NCBI RefSeq assembly: GCF_902167145.1
Contig: NW_023367223.1
Span: forward strand, 78,291-142,290
Source of the DNA: Zea mays
Taxonomy: Eukaryota > Streptophyta > Magnoliopsida > Poales > Poaceae
Direction of reading: 5' to 3'
DNA length: 64,000 nt
The stretch's first letter is position 1; every line of letters begins with the position of its first letter. The position numbers and the translations under genes were made by a program. The notes beneath the pieces are model-generated. The model made no database searches and had not been told where the DNA came from. It saw only the letters and a list, made by a program, of their open reading frames with translations. Positions 46,470 to 60,700 of the stretch are shown one piece after another.

Positions 46470-47704
46470 GCGGCTCGTACACCTCACCCCACATATGTTT
46501 CCTTGCCATAGATCACATTCTTAGATTTCTGGTGGAGACCATTTCTTGGTCAAAAATCCGTAGGTGTTAGCCTTCGATATTATTGAAAATGGTCGTTCAT
46601 GGCTATTTTCGACAAAAATGGGGGTTGTGTGGCCATTGATCATCGACCAGAGGCTCATACACCTCACCCCACATATGTTTCCTTGCCATAGATCACATTC
46701 TTGGATTTCTGGTGGAGACCATTTCTTGGTCAAAAATCTGTAGGTCTTAGCCTCTAATATTATTGAAAATGGTCGCTCATGGCTATTTTCATAAAAAAAT
46801 GGGGGTTGTGTGGCCATTTATCATCGACTAGAGGCTCATAAATCTCACCCCACATATGTTTCCTTGCCATAGATCACATTCTTGTATTTCTGGTGGAGAC
46901 CATTTCTTGGTCAAAAATCCGTAGGTGTTAGCCTTCGGTATTATTGAAAATGGTCGTTCATGGCTATTTTCGACAAAAATGGGGGTTGTGTGGCCATTGA
47001 TCATCGACCAGACGCTCATACACCTCACCCCACATTTGTTTCCTTGCCATAGATCACATTCTTGGATTTCTGGTGGAGACCATTTCTTGGTCTAAAATCG
47101 TAGGTGTTAGCCTCTAGTATTATTGAAAATGGTCGCTCATGGCTATTTTCAAGGTCGCTCATGGCTATTTTCATAAAAAATGGGGGTTGTGTGGCCATTT
47201 ATCATCGACTAGAGGCTCATAAACCTCACCCCACATATGTTTCCTTGCCATAGATTACATTCTTGAATTTCTGGTGGAAACAATTTCTTGGTTAAAAACG
47301 CGTACGTGTTAGCCTTCGGTATTATTGAAAATGGTCATTCATGGCTATTTTCGGCAAAATGGGGGTTGTGTGGCCATTGATCGTCGACCAGAGGCTCATA
47401 CACCTCACCCCACATATGTTTCCTTGTCGTAGATCACATTCTTGGATTTCTGGTGGAGACCATTTCTTGGTCAAAAAACCGTAGGTGTTAGCCTTCGATA
47501 TTATTGAAAATGGTCGTTCATGGCTATTTTCGACAAAAATGGGGGTTGTGTGGCCATTTTCATCGACTAGAGGTTCATAAACCTCACCCCACATATGTTT
47601 CCTTGCCATAGATCACATTCTTGGATTTCTGGTGGAGACCATTTCTTGGTCAAAAATCCGTACGTGTTAGCCTTTGGTATTTTTGAAAATGGTCGTTCAT
47701 GGCT
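46465..47704 (-). repeat. 180-bp knob satellite, reverse orientation, right of the chromovirus
   Basis: The reversed array interrupted at 34672 continues here. Its 46828-47562 part is a direct copy of 26825-27560. It ends where orientation flips at about 47704 (CATGGCT then TGGTCGATGATC). Confidence 0.94.
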
Positions 47705-47709
47705 TGGTC
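47699..47709. other. Orientation-switch junction (reverse to forward)
   Basis: The reversed monomer stops at GTTCATGGCT and the forward monomer begins TGGTCGATGATC. At most two bases are shared. Confidence 0.8.
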
Positions 47710-48117
47710 GATGATCAATGGCCACACAACCTCCATTTTTTATGAAAATAGCCATGAGCGACCATTTTCAATAATACTAGAGGAGTGAGGTGTATGAGCC
47801 TCTCGTCGATGATCAATGGCCACACAACCCCCATTTTTGTCGAAAATAGCCATGAATGACCATTTACAATAATACCGAAGGCTAACACCTACAGATTTTT
47901 GACCAAGAAATGGTCTCCACCAGAAATCCAAGAATGTGATCTATGGCAAGGAAACATATGTGGGGTGAGGTGTATGAGCCTATGGTCGATGATCAATGGC
48001 CACACAACCCCCATTTTTGTCGAAAATAGCCATGAACGACCATTTTCAATAATATCGAAGGCTAACACCTACGGATTTTTGACCAAGAAATGGTCTCCAC
48101 CAGAAATCCAAGAATGT

Positions 48118-48165
48118 GATCTACGACAAGGAAACATATGTGATCTATGGCAAGGAAACATATGT
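48118..48165 (+). repeat. 24-bp tandem duplication inside a knob monomer
   Basis: Two adjacent units read GATCTACGACAAGGAAACAT plus ATGT and GATCTATGGCAAGGAAACAT plus ATGT. They combine the two alternative monomer variants (ACGA and ATGG), so the event joined two different monomer types. Confidence 0.8.
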
Positions 48166-48752
48166 GGGGTGAGGTTTATGAACCTCTAGTCGATGAAAAT
48201 GGCCACACAACCCCCATTTTTTATGAAAATAGCCATGAGCGACCTTGAAAATAGCCATGAGCGACCATTTTCAATAATACTAGAGGCTAACACCTACGGA
48301 TTTTAGACCAAGAAATGGTCTCCACCAGAAATCCAAGAATGTGATCTATGGCAAGGAAACATATGTGGGGTGAGGTGTATGAGCCTCTGGTCGATGATCA
48401 ATGGCCACACGACCCCCATTTTTGTCGAAAATAGCCATGAACGACATTTTCAATAATACCGAAGGCTAACACCTACAGATTTTTGACCAAGAAATGGTCT
48501 CCACCAGAAATCCAAGAATGTGATCTATGGCAAGGAAACATATGTGGGGTGAGGTGTATGAGCCTCTGGTCGATGATCAATGGCCACACAACCCCCATTT
48601 TTGTCGAAAATAGCCATGAACGACCATTTTCAATAATACCGAAGGCTAACACCTACGGATTTTTGACCAAGAAATGGTCTCCACCAGAAATCCAAGAATG
48701 TGATCTATGGCAAGGAAACATATGTGGGGTGAGGTGTATGAGCCTCTAGTCG

Positions 48753-51700
48753 ATGATCAATGGCCACACAACCCCCATTTTTGTCGAAAATAGCCATGAA
48801 CGACCATTTTCAATAATACCGAAGGCTAACACCTACGGATTTTCGACCAAGAAATGGTCTCCACCAGAAATCCAAGAATGTGATCTATGGCAAGGAAACA
48901 TATGTGGGGTGAGGTGTATGAGCCTCTGGTCGATGATCAATGGCCACACAACCCCCATTTTGCCGAAAATAGCCATGAATGACCATTTTCAATAATACCG
49001 AAGGCTAACACGTACGAGTTTTTAACCAAGAAATGGTTTCCACCAGAAATCCAAGAATGTAATCTATGGCAAGGAAACATATGTGGGGTGAGGTTTATGA
49101 GCCTCTAGTCGATGATAAATGGCCACACAACCCCCATTTTTTATGAAAATAGCCATGAGCGACCTTGAAAATAGCCATGAGCGACCATTTTCAATAATAC
49201 TAGAGGCTAACACCTACGGATTTTAGACCAAGAAATGGTCTCCACCAGAAATCCAAGAATGTGATCTATGGCAAGGAAACATATGTGGGGTGAGGTGTAT
49301 GAGCGTCTGGTCGATGATCAATGGCCACACAACCCCCATTTTTGTCGAAAATAGCCATGAACGACCATTTTCAATAATACCGAAGGCTAACACCTACGGA
49401 TTTTTGACCAAGAAATGTCTGCACCAGAAATCCAAGAATGTGATCTATGGCAAGGAAACATATGTGGGGTGAGGTGTATGAGCCTCTAGTCGATGATCAA
49501 TGGCCACACAACCCCCATTTTTGTCGAAAATAGCCATGAATGACCATTTTCAAAAATACCAAAGGCTAACACGTACGGATTTTTAACCAAGAAATGGTCT
49601 CCACCCGAAATCCAAGAATGTGATCTATGGCAAGGAAACATATGTGGGGTGAGGTGTACGAGCCTCTGGTTGATGATCAATGGCCACACAACCCCCATTT
49701 TGCCGAAAATAGCCATGAATGACCATTTTCAATAATACCGAAGGCTAACACGTACGAGTTTTTAACCAAGAAATGGTTTCCACCAGAAATCCAAGAATGT
49801 AATCTATGGCAAGGAAACATATGTGGGGTGAGGTTTATGAGCCTCTAGTCGATGATAAATGGCCACACAACCCCTATTTTTTATGAAAATAGCCATGAGC
49901 GACCTTGAAAATAGCCATGAGCGACCATTTTCAATAATACTAGAGGCTAACACCTACGGATTTTAGAACAAGAAATGGTCTCCACCAGAAATCCAAGAAT
50001 GTGATCTATGGCAAGGAAACCTATGTGGGGTGAGGTGTATGAGCGTCTGGTCGATGATCAATGGCCACACAACCCCCATTTTTGTCGAAAATAGCCATGA
50101 ACGACCATTTTGAATAATACCGAAGGCTAACACCTACGAATTTTTGACCAAGAAATGGTCCCCACCAGAAATCCAAGAATGTGATCTATGGCAAGGAAAC
50201 ATATGTGGGGTGAGGTGTATGAGCCTCTGGTCGACGATCAATGGCCACACAACCCTAATTTTTGTCGAAAATAGCCATGAACGACCATTTTCAATGACAC
50301 TGAAGGCTAACACCTACGGATTTTTGACCAAGAAACTGTCTCCACCATAAATCCAAGAATGTGATCTATGGCAAGGAAACATATGTGTAGTGAGGTGTAT
50401 GAGCCTCTGGTCGAAGATCAATGGCCACACAACCCCCATTTTTGTCGAAAATAGCCATGAATGACCATTTTCAAAAATACCAAAGGCTAACACGTACGGA
50501 TTTTTGACCAAGAAATGGTCTCCACCAGAAATCCAAGAATGTGATCTATGGCAAGGAAACATATGTGGGGTGAGGTGTACGAGCCTCTGGTCGATAATGA
50601 ATGGTCACACAACCCCCATTTTGCCGAAAATAGCCATGAACGACCATTTTCAATAATACCGGAGCTAACACGTACGAGTTTTTAACCAAGAAATGGTCTC
50701 CACCAGAAATCCAAGAATGTGATCTATGGCAAGGAAACATATGTGGGGCGAGGTTTATGAGCCTCTAGTCGATGATAAATGGCAACACAACCCCCATTTT
50801 TTATGAAAATAGCCATGAGCGACATTGAAAATAGCCCTTAGCGACCATTTTCAATAATACTAGAGGCTAACACCTATGGATTTTAGACCAAGAAATGGTC
50901 TCCACCAGAAATCCAAGAATGTGATCTATGACAAGGAAACATATGTGGGGTGAGGTGTATGAGCCTCTGGTCGATGATCAATGGCCACACAACCCCCATT
51001 TTTGTCGAAAATAGCCATGAACGACCATTTTCAATAATACCGAAGGCTAACACCTACGGATTTTTGACCAAGAAATGGTCTCCACCAGAAATCCAAGAAT
51101 GTGATCTATGGCAAGGAAACATATGTGGGGTGAGGTGTATGAGCGTCTGGTCGATGATCAATGGCCACACAACCCCCATTTTTGTCGAAAATAGCCATGA
51201 ATGACCATTTACAATAATACCGAAGGCTAACACCTACGAATTTTTGACCAAGAAATGGTCTCCACCAGAAATCCAAGAATGTGATCTATGGAAAGGAAAC
51301 ATTTGTGGGGTGAGGTGTACGAGCCTTTGGTCGATGATCAATGGCCACAAAACCCCCATTTTGCCGAAAATAGCCATGAACGACCATTTTCAATAATACC
51401 GAAGGCTAACACGTACGAGTTTTTGACCAAGAAATGGTCTCCACCAAAAATCCAAGAATGTGATCTATGGCAAGGAAACATATGTGGGGTGAGGTGTACG
51501 AGCCTCTGGTTGATGATCAATGGCCACACAACCCCCATTTTGCCGAAAATAGCCATGAATGACCATTTTCAATAATACCGAAGGCTAACACGTACGAGTT
51601 TTTAACCAAGAAATGGTTTCCACCAGAAATCCAAGAATGTAATCTATGGCAAGGAAACATATGTGGGGTGAGGTTTATGAGCCTCTAGTCGATGATAAAT

Positions 51701-54700
51701 GGCCACACAACCCCCATTTTTTATGAAAATAGCCATGAGCGACCTTGAAAATAGCCATGAGCGACCATTTTCAATAATACTAGAGGATAACACCTACGGA
51801 TTTTAGACCAAGAAATGGTCTCCACCAGAAATCCAAGAATGTGATCTATGGCAAGGAAACATATGTGGGGTGAGGTGTATGAGCGTCTGGTCGATGATCA
51901 ATGGCCACACAACCCCCATTTTTGTCGAAAATAGCCATGATCGACCATTTTCAATAATACCGAAGGCTAACACCTACGGATTTTTGACTAAGAAATGGTC
52001 TCCACCAGAAATCCAAGAATGTGATCTATGGCAAGGAAACATATGTGGGGTGAGGTGTATGAGCCTCTGGTCGACGATCAATGGCCACACAACCCTAATT
52101 TTTGTCGAAAATAGCCATGAACGACCATTTTCAATGACACTGAAGGCTAACACCTACGGATTTTTGACCAAGAAATGGTCTCCACCATAAATCCAAGAAT
52201 GTGATCTATGGCAAGGAAACATATGTGTAGTGAGGTGTATGAGCCTCTGGTCGAAGATCAATGGCCACACAACCCCCATTTTTGTCGAAAATAGCCATGA
52301 ATGACCATTTTCAAAAATACCAAAGGCTAACACGTACGGATTTTTGACCAAGAAATGGTCTCCACCAGAAATCCAAGAATGTGATCTATGGCAAGGAAAC
52401 ATATGTGGGGTGAGGTGTACGAGCCTCTGGTCGATAATGAATGGCCACACAACCCCCATTTTGCCGAAAATAGCCATGAACGACCATTTTCAATAATAAC
52501 GAAGGCTAACACGTACGAGTTTTTAACCAAGAAATGGTCTCCACCAGAAATCCAAGAATGTGATCATTGGCAAGGAAACATATGTGGGGCGAGGTTTATG
52601 AGCCTCTAGTCGATGATAAATGGCCACACAACCCCCATTTTTTATGAAAATAGCCATGAGCGACCTTGAAAATAGCCATGAGCGACCATTTTCAATAATA
52701 CTAGAGGCTAACACCTATGGATTTTAGACCAAGAAATGGTCTCCACCAGAAATCCAAGAATGTGATCTATGGCAAGGAAACATATGTGGGGTGAGGTGTA
52801 TGAGCGTCTGGTCGATGATCAATGGCCACACAACCCCCATTTTTGTCGAAAATAGCCATGAACGACCATTTTCAATAATACCGAAGGCTAACACCTACGG
52901 ATTTTTGACCAAGAAATGGTCTCCACCAGAAATCCAAGAATGTGATCTATGGCAAGGAAACATATGTGGGGTGAGGTGTATGAGCCTCTGGTCGATGATC
53001 AATGGCCACACAACCCCCATTTTTGTCGAAAATAGCCATGAACGACCATTTTCAATAATACCGAAGGCTAACACCTACGGATTTTTGACCAAGAAATGGT
53101 CTCCACCAGAAATCCAAGAATGTGATCTATGGTAAGGAAACATATGTGGGGTGAGGTGTATGAGCGTCTGGTCGATGATCAATGGCCACACAACCCCCAT
53201 TTTTGTCGAAAATAGCCATGAATGACCATTTACAATAATACCGAAGGCTAACACCTACGGATTTTTGACCAAGAAATGGTCTCCACCAGAAATCCAAAAA
53301 TGTGATCTATGGAAAGGAAACATATGTGGGGTGAGGTGTACGAGCCTCTGGTCGATGATCAATGGCCACAGAACCCCCATTTTGCCGAAAATAGCCATGA
53401 ACGACCATTTTCAATAATACCGAAGGCTAACACGTACGAGTTTTTGACCAAGAAATGGTCTCCACCAAAAATCCAAGAATGTGATCTATGGCAAGGAAAC
53501 ATATGTGGGGTGAGGTGTATGAGCGTCTGGTCAATGATCAATGGCCACACAACCCCCATTTTTGTCGAAAATAGCCATGAATGACCATTTACAATAATAC
53601 CGAAGGCTAACACCTACGGATTTTTGACAAAGAAATGGTCTCCACCAGAAATCCAAGAATGTGATCTATGGCAAGGAAACGTATGTGGGGTGAGGTGTAT
53701 GAGCCTCTGGTCGACGATCAATGGCCACACAACCCTAATTTTTGTCGAAAATAGCCATGAACGACCATTTTCAATGACACTGAAGGCTAACACCTACGGA
53801 TTTTTGACCAAGAAATGGTCTCCACCATAAATCCAAGAATGTGATCTATGGCAAGGAAACATATGTGGGGTGAGGTGTATGAGCCTCTGGTCGATGATCA
53901 ATGGCCACACAACCCCCATTTTTGTCGAAAATAGCCATGAATGACCATTTACAATAATACCGAAGGCTAACACCTACGGATTTTTGACCAAGAAATGGAC
54001 TCCACCAGAAATCCAAGAATGTGATCTATGGCAAGGAAACATATGTGGGGTGAGGTGTATGAGCCTCTGGTCGATGATCAATGGCCACACAACCCCCATT
54101 TTTGTCGAAAATAGCCATGAACGACCATTTTCAATAATATCGAAGGCTAACACCTACGGATTTTTGACCAAGAAATGGTCTCCACCAGAAATCCAAGAAT
54201 GTGATCTACGACAAGGAAACATATGTGGGGTGAGGTGTATGAGCCTCTGGTCAACGATCAATGGCCACACAACCCCTATTTTGCCGAAAATAGCCATGAA
54301 TGACCATTTTCAATAATACCGAAGGCTAACACGTACGAGTTTTTAACCAAGAAATGGTTTCCACCAGAAATCCAAGAATGTAATCTATGGCAAGGAAACA
54401 TATGTGGGGTGAGGTTTATGAGCCTCTAGTCGATGATAAATGGCCACACAACCCCCATTTTTTATTAAAATAGCCATGAGCGACCTTGAAAATAGCCATG
54501 AGCGACCATTTTCAATAATACTAGAGGCTAACACCTACGGATTTTAGACCAAGAAATGGTCTCCACCAGAAATCCAAGAATGTGATCTATGGCAAGGAAA
54601 CATATGTGGGGTGAGGTGTATGAGCGTCTGGTCGATGATCAATGGCCACACAACCCCCATTTTTGTCGAAAATAGCCATGAACGACCATTTTCAATAATA

Positions 54701-57700
54701 CCGAAGGCTAACACCTACGGATTTTTGACCAAGAAATGGTCTCCACCAGAAATCCAAGAATGTGATCTATGGCAAGGAAACATATGTGGGGTGAGGTGTA
54801 TGAGCCTCTGGTCGACGATCAATGGCCACACAACCCTAATTTTTGTCGAAAATAGCCATGAACGACCATTTTCAATGACACTGAAGGCTAACACCTACGA
54901 ATTTTTGACCAAGAAATGGTCTCCACCATAAATCCAAGAATGTGATCTATGGCAAGGAAACATATGTGTAGTGAGGTGTATGAGCCTCTGGTCGAAGATC
55001 AATGGCCACACAACCCCCATTTTTGTCGAAAATAGCCATGAATGACCATTTTCAAAAATACCAAAGGCTAACACATTCGGATTTTTGCCCAAGAAATGGT
55101 CTCCACCAGAAATCCAAGAATGTGATCTATGGCAAGGAAACATATGTGGGGTGAGGTGTACGAGCCTCTAGTCGATGATCAATGGCCACAGAACCCCCAT
55201 TTTGCCGAAAATAGCCATGAATGACCATTTTCAATAATACCGAAGGCTAACACGTACGAGTTTTTGACCAAGAAATGGTCTCCCCCAAAAATCCAAGAAT
55301 GTGATCTATGGCAAGGAAACATATGAGGGGTGAGATTTATGAGCCACACAACCCCCATTTTTTATGAAAATAGCCATGAGCGACCATTTTCAATAATATT
55401 AGAGGCTAAGACCTACGGATTTTTGACCAAGAAATGGTCTCCACCAGAAATCTAAGAATGTGATCTATGGCAAGGAAACATATGTGGGGTGAGGTGTATG
55501 AGCCTCTGGTCGATGATCAATGGCCACACAACCCACATTGTTGTCGAAAATAGCCATGAATGACCATTTACAATAATACCGAAGGCTAACACCTACGGAT
55601 TTTTGACCAAGAAATGGTCTCCACCAGAAATCCAAGAATGTGATCTATGGCAAGGAAACATATGTGGGGTGAGGTGTATGAGCCTCTGGTCGATGATCAA
55701 TGGCCACACAACCCCCATTTTTGTCGAAAATGGCCATGAACGACCATTTTCAATAATATTGAAGGCTAACACCTACGGATTTTTGACCAAGAAATGGTCT
55801 CCACCAGAAATCCAAGAATGTGATCTACGACAAGGAAACATATGTGGGGTGAGGTGTATGAGCCTCTGGTCGACGATCAATTGCCACACAACCCCCATTT
55901 TGCCGAAAATAGCCATGAATGACCATTTTCAATAATACCGAAGGCTAACACGTACGAGTTTTTAACCAAGAAATGGTTTCCACCAGAAATCCAAGAATGT
56001 AATCTATGGCAAGGAAACATATGTGGGGTGAGGTGTACGAGCCTCTGGTCGATGATCAATGGCCACACAACCCCCATTTTGCCGAAAATAGCCATGAACG
56101 ACCATTTTCAATAATACCGAAGGCTAACACGTACGAGTTTTTGACCAAGAAATGGTCTCCACCAAAAATCCAAGAATGTGATCTATGGCAAGGAAACATA
56201 TGTGGGGTGAGATTTATGAGCCTCTAGTCGATGATAAATGGCCACACAACCCCCATTTTTTTATGAAAATAGCCATGAGCGACCATTTTCAATAATATTA
56301 GAGGCTAAGACCAACGGATTTTTTACCAAGAAATGGTCTCCACCAGAAATCCAAGAATGTGATCTATGGCAAGGAAACATATGTGGGGTGAGGTGTATGA
56401 GCCTATGGTCGATGATCAATGGCCACACAACCCCCATTTTTGTCGAAAATAGCCATGAATGACCATTTACAATAATACCGAAGGCTAACACCTACGGATT
56501 TTTGACCAAGAAATGGTCTCCACCAGAAATCCAAGAATGTGATCTATGGCAAGGAAACATATGTGGGGTGAGGTGTATGAGCCTCTGGTCGATGATCAAT
56601 GGCCACACAACCCCCATTTTTGTCGAAAATAGCCATGAACGACCATTTTCAATAATATCGAAGGCTAACACCTACGGATTTTTGACCAAGAAATGGTCTC
56701 CACCAGAAATCCAAGAATGTGATCTACGACAAGGAAACATTTGTGGGGTGAGCTGTATGAGCCTCTGGTCGACGATCAATGGCCACACAACCCCCATTTT
56801 GCCGAAAATAGCCATGAATGACCATTTTCAATAATACCGAAGGCTAACACGTACGAGTTTTTAACCAAGAAATGGCTTCCACCAGAAATCCAAGAATGTA
56901 ATCTATGGCAAGGAAACATATGTGGGGTGAGGTTTATGAGCCTCTAGTCGATGATAAATGGCCACACAACCCCCATTTTTTATGAAAATAGCCATGAGCG
57001 ACCTTGAAAATAGCCATGAGCGACCATTTTCAATAATACTACAGGCTAACACCTACGGATTTTAGACCAAGAAATGGTCTCCACCAGAAATCCAAGAATG
57101 TGATCTACGACAAGGAAACATATGTGGGGTGAGGTGTATGAGCCTCTGGTCGACGATCAATGGCCACACAACCCCCATTTTGCCGAAAATAGCCATGAAT
57201 GACCATTTTCAATAATACCGAAGGCTAACACGTACGAGTTTTTAACCAAGAAATGGCTTCCACCAGAAATCCAAGAATGTAATCTATGGCAAGGAAACAT
57301 ATGTGGGGTGAGGTTTATGAGCCTCTAGTCGATGATAAATGGCCACACAACCCCCATTTTTTATGAAAATAGCCATGAGCGACCTTGAAAATAGCCATGA
57401 GCGACCATTTTCAATAATACTAGAGGCTAACACCTACGGATTTTAGACCAAGAAATGGTCTCCACCAGAAATCCAAGAATGCGATCTATGGCAAGGAAAC
57501 ATATGTGGGGTGAGGTGTATGAGCGTCTGGTCGATGATCAATGGACACACAACCCCCATTTTTGTCGAAAATAGCCATGAACGACCATTTTCAATAATAC
57601 CGAAGGCTAACACCTACGGATTTTTGACCAAGAAATGGTCTCCACCAATAATCCAAGAATGTGATTTATGGCAAAGAAACATATGTGGGGTGAGGTGTAT

Positions 57701-60700
57701 GAGCCTCTGGTCAACGATCAATGGCCACACAACCCTAATTTTTGTCGAAAATAGCCATGAACGACCATTTTCAATGACACTGAAGGCTAACACCTACGGA
57801 TTTTTGACCAAGAAATGGTCTCCACCATAAATCCAAGAATGTGATCTATGGCAAGGAAACATATGTGTAGTGAGGTGTATGAGCCTCTGGTCGAAGATCA
57901 ATGGCCACACAACCCCCATTTTTGTCAAAAATAGCCATGAATGACCATTTTCAAAAATACCAAAGGCTAACACGTACGGATTTTTGACCAAGAAATGGTC
58001 TCCACCAGAAATCCAAGAATGTGATCTATGGCAAGGAAACATATGTGAGGTGAGGTGTACGAGCCTCTGGTCGATGATCAATGGCCACACAACCCCCATT
58101 TTGCCGAAAATAGCCATGAACGACCATTTTCAACAATACCGAAGGCTAACACGTACGAGTTTTTAACCAAGAAATGGTCTCCACCAGAAATCCAAGAATG
58201 TGATCTATGGCAATGAAACATATGTGGGGTGAGGTTTATGAGCCTCTAGTCGATGATAAATGGCCACACAACCCCCATTTTTTTATGAAAATAGCCATGA
58301 GCGACCTTGAAAATAGCCATGAGCGACCATTTTCAATAATACTAGAGGCTAACACCTACGGATTTTAGACCAAGAAATGGTCTCCACCAGAAATCCAAGA
58401 ATGTGATCTATGGCAAGGAAACATATGTGGGGTGAGGTGTATGAGCGTCTGGTCGATGATCAATGGCCACACAACCCCCATTTTTGTCGAAAATAGCCAT
58501 GAACGACCATTTTCAATAATACCTAAGGCTAACACCTACGGATTTTTGACCAAGAAATGGTCTCCACCAGAAATCCAAGAATGTGATCTATGGCAAGGAA
58601 ACATATGTGGGGTGAGGTGTATGAGCCTCTGGTCGACGATCAATGGCCACACAACCCTAATTTTTGTCGAAAATAGCCATGAACAACCATTTTCAATGAC
58701 ACTGAAGGCTAACACCTACGGATTTTTGACCAAGAAATGGTCTCCACCATAAATCCAAGAATGTGATCTATGGCAAGGAAACATATGTGTAGTGAGGTGT
58801 ATGAGCCTCTGGTCGAAGATCAATGGCCACACAACCCCCATTTTTGTCGAAAATAGCCATGAATGACCATTTTCAAAAATACCAAAGGCTAACACATTCG
58901 GATTTTTGCCCAAGAAATGGTCTCCACCAGAAATCCAAGAATGTGATCTATGGCAAGGAAACATATGTGGGGTGAGGTGTACGAGCCTCTGGTCGATGAT
59001 CAATGGCCACAGAACCCCCATTTTGCCGAAAATAGCCATGAACGACCATTTTCAATAATACCGAAGGCTAACACGTACGAGTTTTTGACCAAGAAATGGT
59101 CTCCACCAAAAATCCAAGAATGTGATCTATGGCAAGGAAACATATGTGGGGTGAGATTTATGAGCCTCTAGTCGATGATAAATGGCCACACAACCCCCAT
59201 TTTTTTATGAAAATAGCCATGAGCGACCATTTTCAATAATATTAGAGGCTAAGACCTACGGATTTTTGACCAAGAAATGGTTTCCACCAGAAATCCAAGA
59301 ATGTGATCTATGGCAAGGAAACATATGTGGGGTGAGGTGTATGAGCCTCTGGTCGATGATCAATGGCCACACAACCCCCATTTTTGTCGAAAATAGCCAT
59401 GAATGACCATTTACAATAATACCGAAGGCTAACACCTACGGATTTTTGACCAAGAAATGGTCTCCACCAGAAATCCAAGAATGCGATCTATGGCAAGGAA
59501 ACATATGTGGGGTGAGGTGTATGAGCCTCTGGTCGATGATCAATGGCCACACAACCCCCATTTTTGTCGAAAATAGCCATGAATGACCATTTTCAATAAT
59601 ATCGAAGGCTAACACCTACGGATTTTTGACCAAGAAATGGTCTCCACCAGAAATCCAAGAATGTGATCTACGACAAGGAAACATATGTGGGGTGAGGTGT
59701 ATGAGCCTCTGGTCGACGATCAATGGCCACACAACCCCCATTTTGCCGAAAATAGCCATGAATGACCATTTTCAATAATACCGAAGGCTAACACATACGA
59801 GTTTTTAACCAAGAAATGGTTTCCACCAGAAATCCAAGAATGTAATCTATGGCAAGGAAACATATGTGGGGTGAGGTTTATGAGCCTCTAGTCGATGATA
59901 AATGGCCACACAACCCCCATTTTTTATGAAAATAGCCATGAGCGACCTTGAAAATAGCCATGAGCGACCATTTTCAATAATATTAGAGGCTAAGACCTAC
60001 GGATTTTTGACCAAGAAATGGTCTCCACCAGAAATCCAAGAATGTGATCTATGGCAAGGAAACATATGTGGGGTGAGGTGTATGAGCCTCTGGTCGATGA
60101 TCAATGGCCACACAACCCCCATTTTTGTCGAAAATAGCCATGAATGACCATTTACAATAATACCGAAGGCTAACACCTACGGATTTTTGACCAAGAAATG
60201 GTCTCCACCAGAAATCCAAGAATGTGATCTATGGCAAGGAAACATATGTGGGGTGAGGTGTATGAGCCTCTAGTCGATGATCAATGGCCACACAACCCCC
60301 ATTTTTGTCGAAAATAGCCATGAATGACCATTTTCAATAATATCGAAGGCTAACACCTACGGATTTTTGACCAAGAAATGGTCTCCACCAGAAATCCAAG
60401 AATGTGATCTACAACAAGGAAACATATGTGGGGTGAGGTGTATGAGCCTCTGGTCGACGATTAATGGCCACACAACCCCCATTTTGCCGAAAATAGCCAT
60501 GAATGACCATTTTCAATAATACCGAAGGCTAACACGTACGAGTTTTTAACCAAGAAATGGTTTCCACCAGAAATCCAAGAATGTAATCTATGGCAAGGAA
60601 ACATATGTGGGGTGAGGTTTATGAGCCTCTAGTCGATGATAAATGGCCACACAACCCCCATTTTTTATGAAAATAGCCATGAGCGACCTTGAAAATAGCC

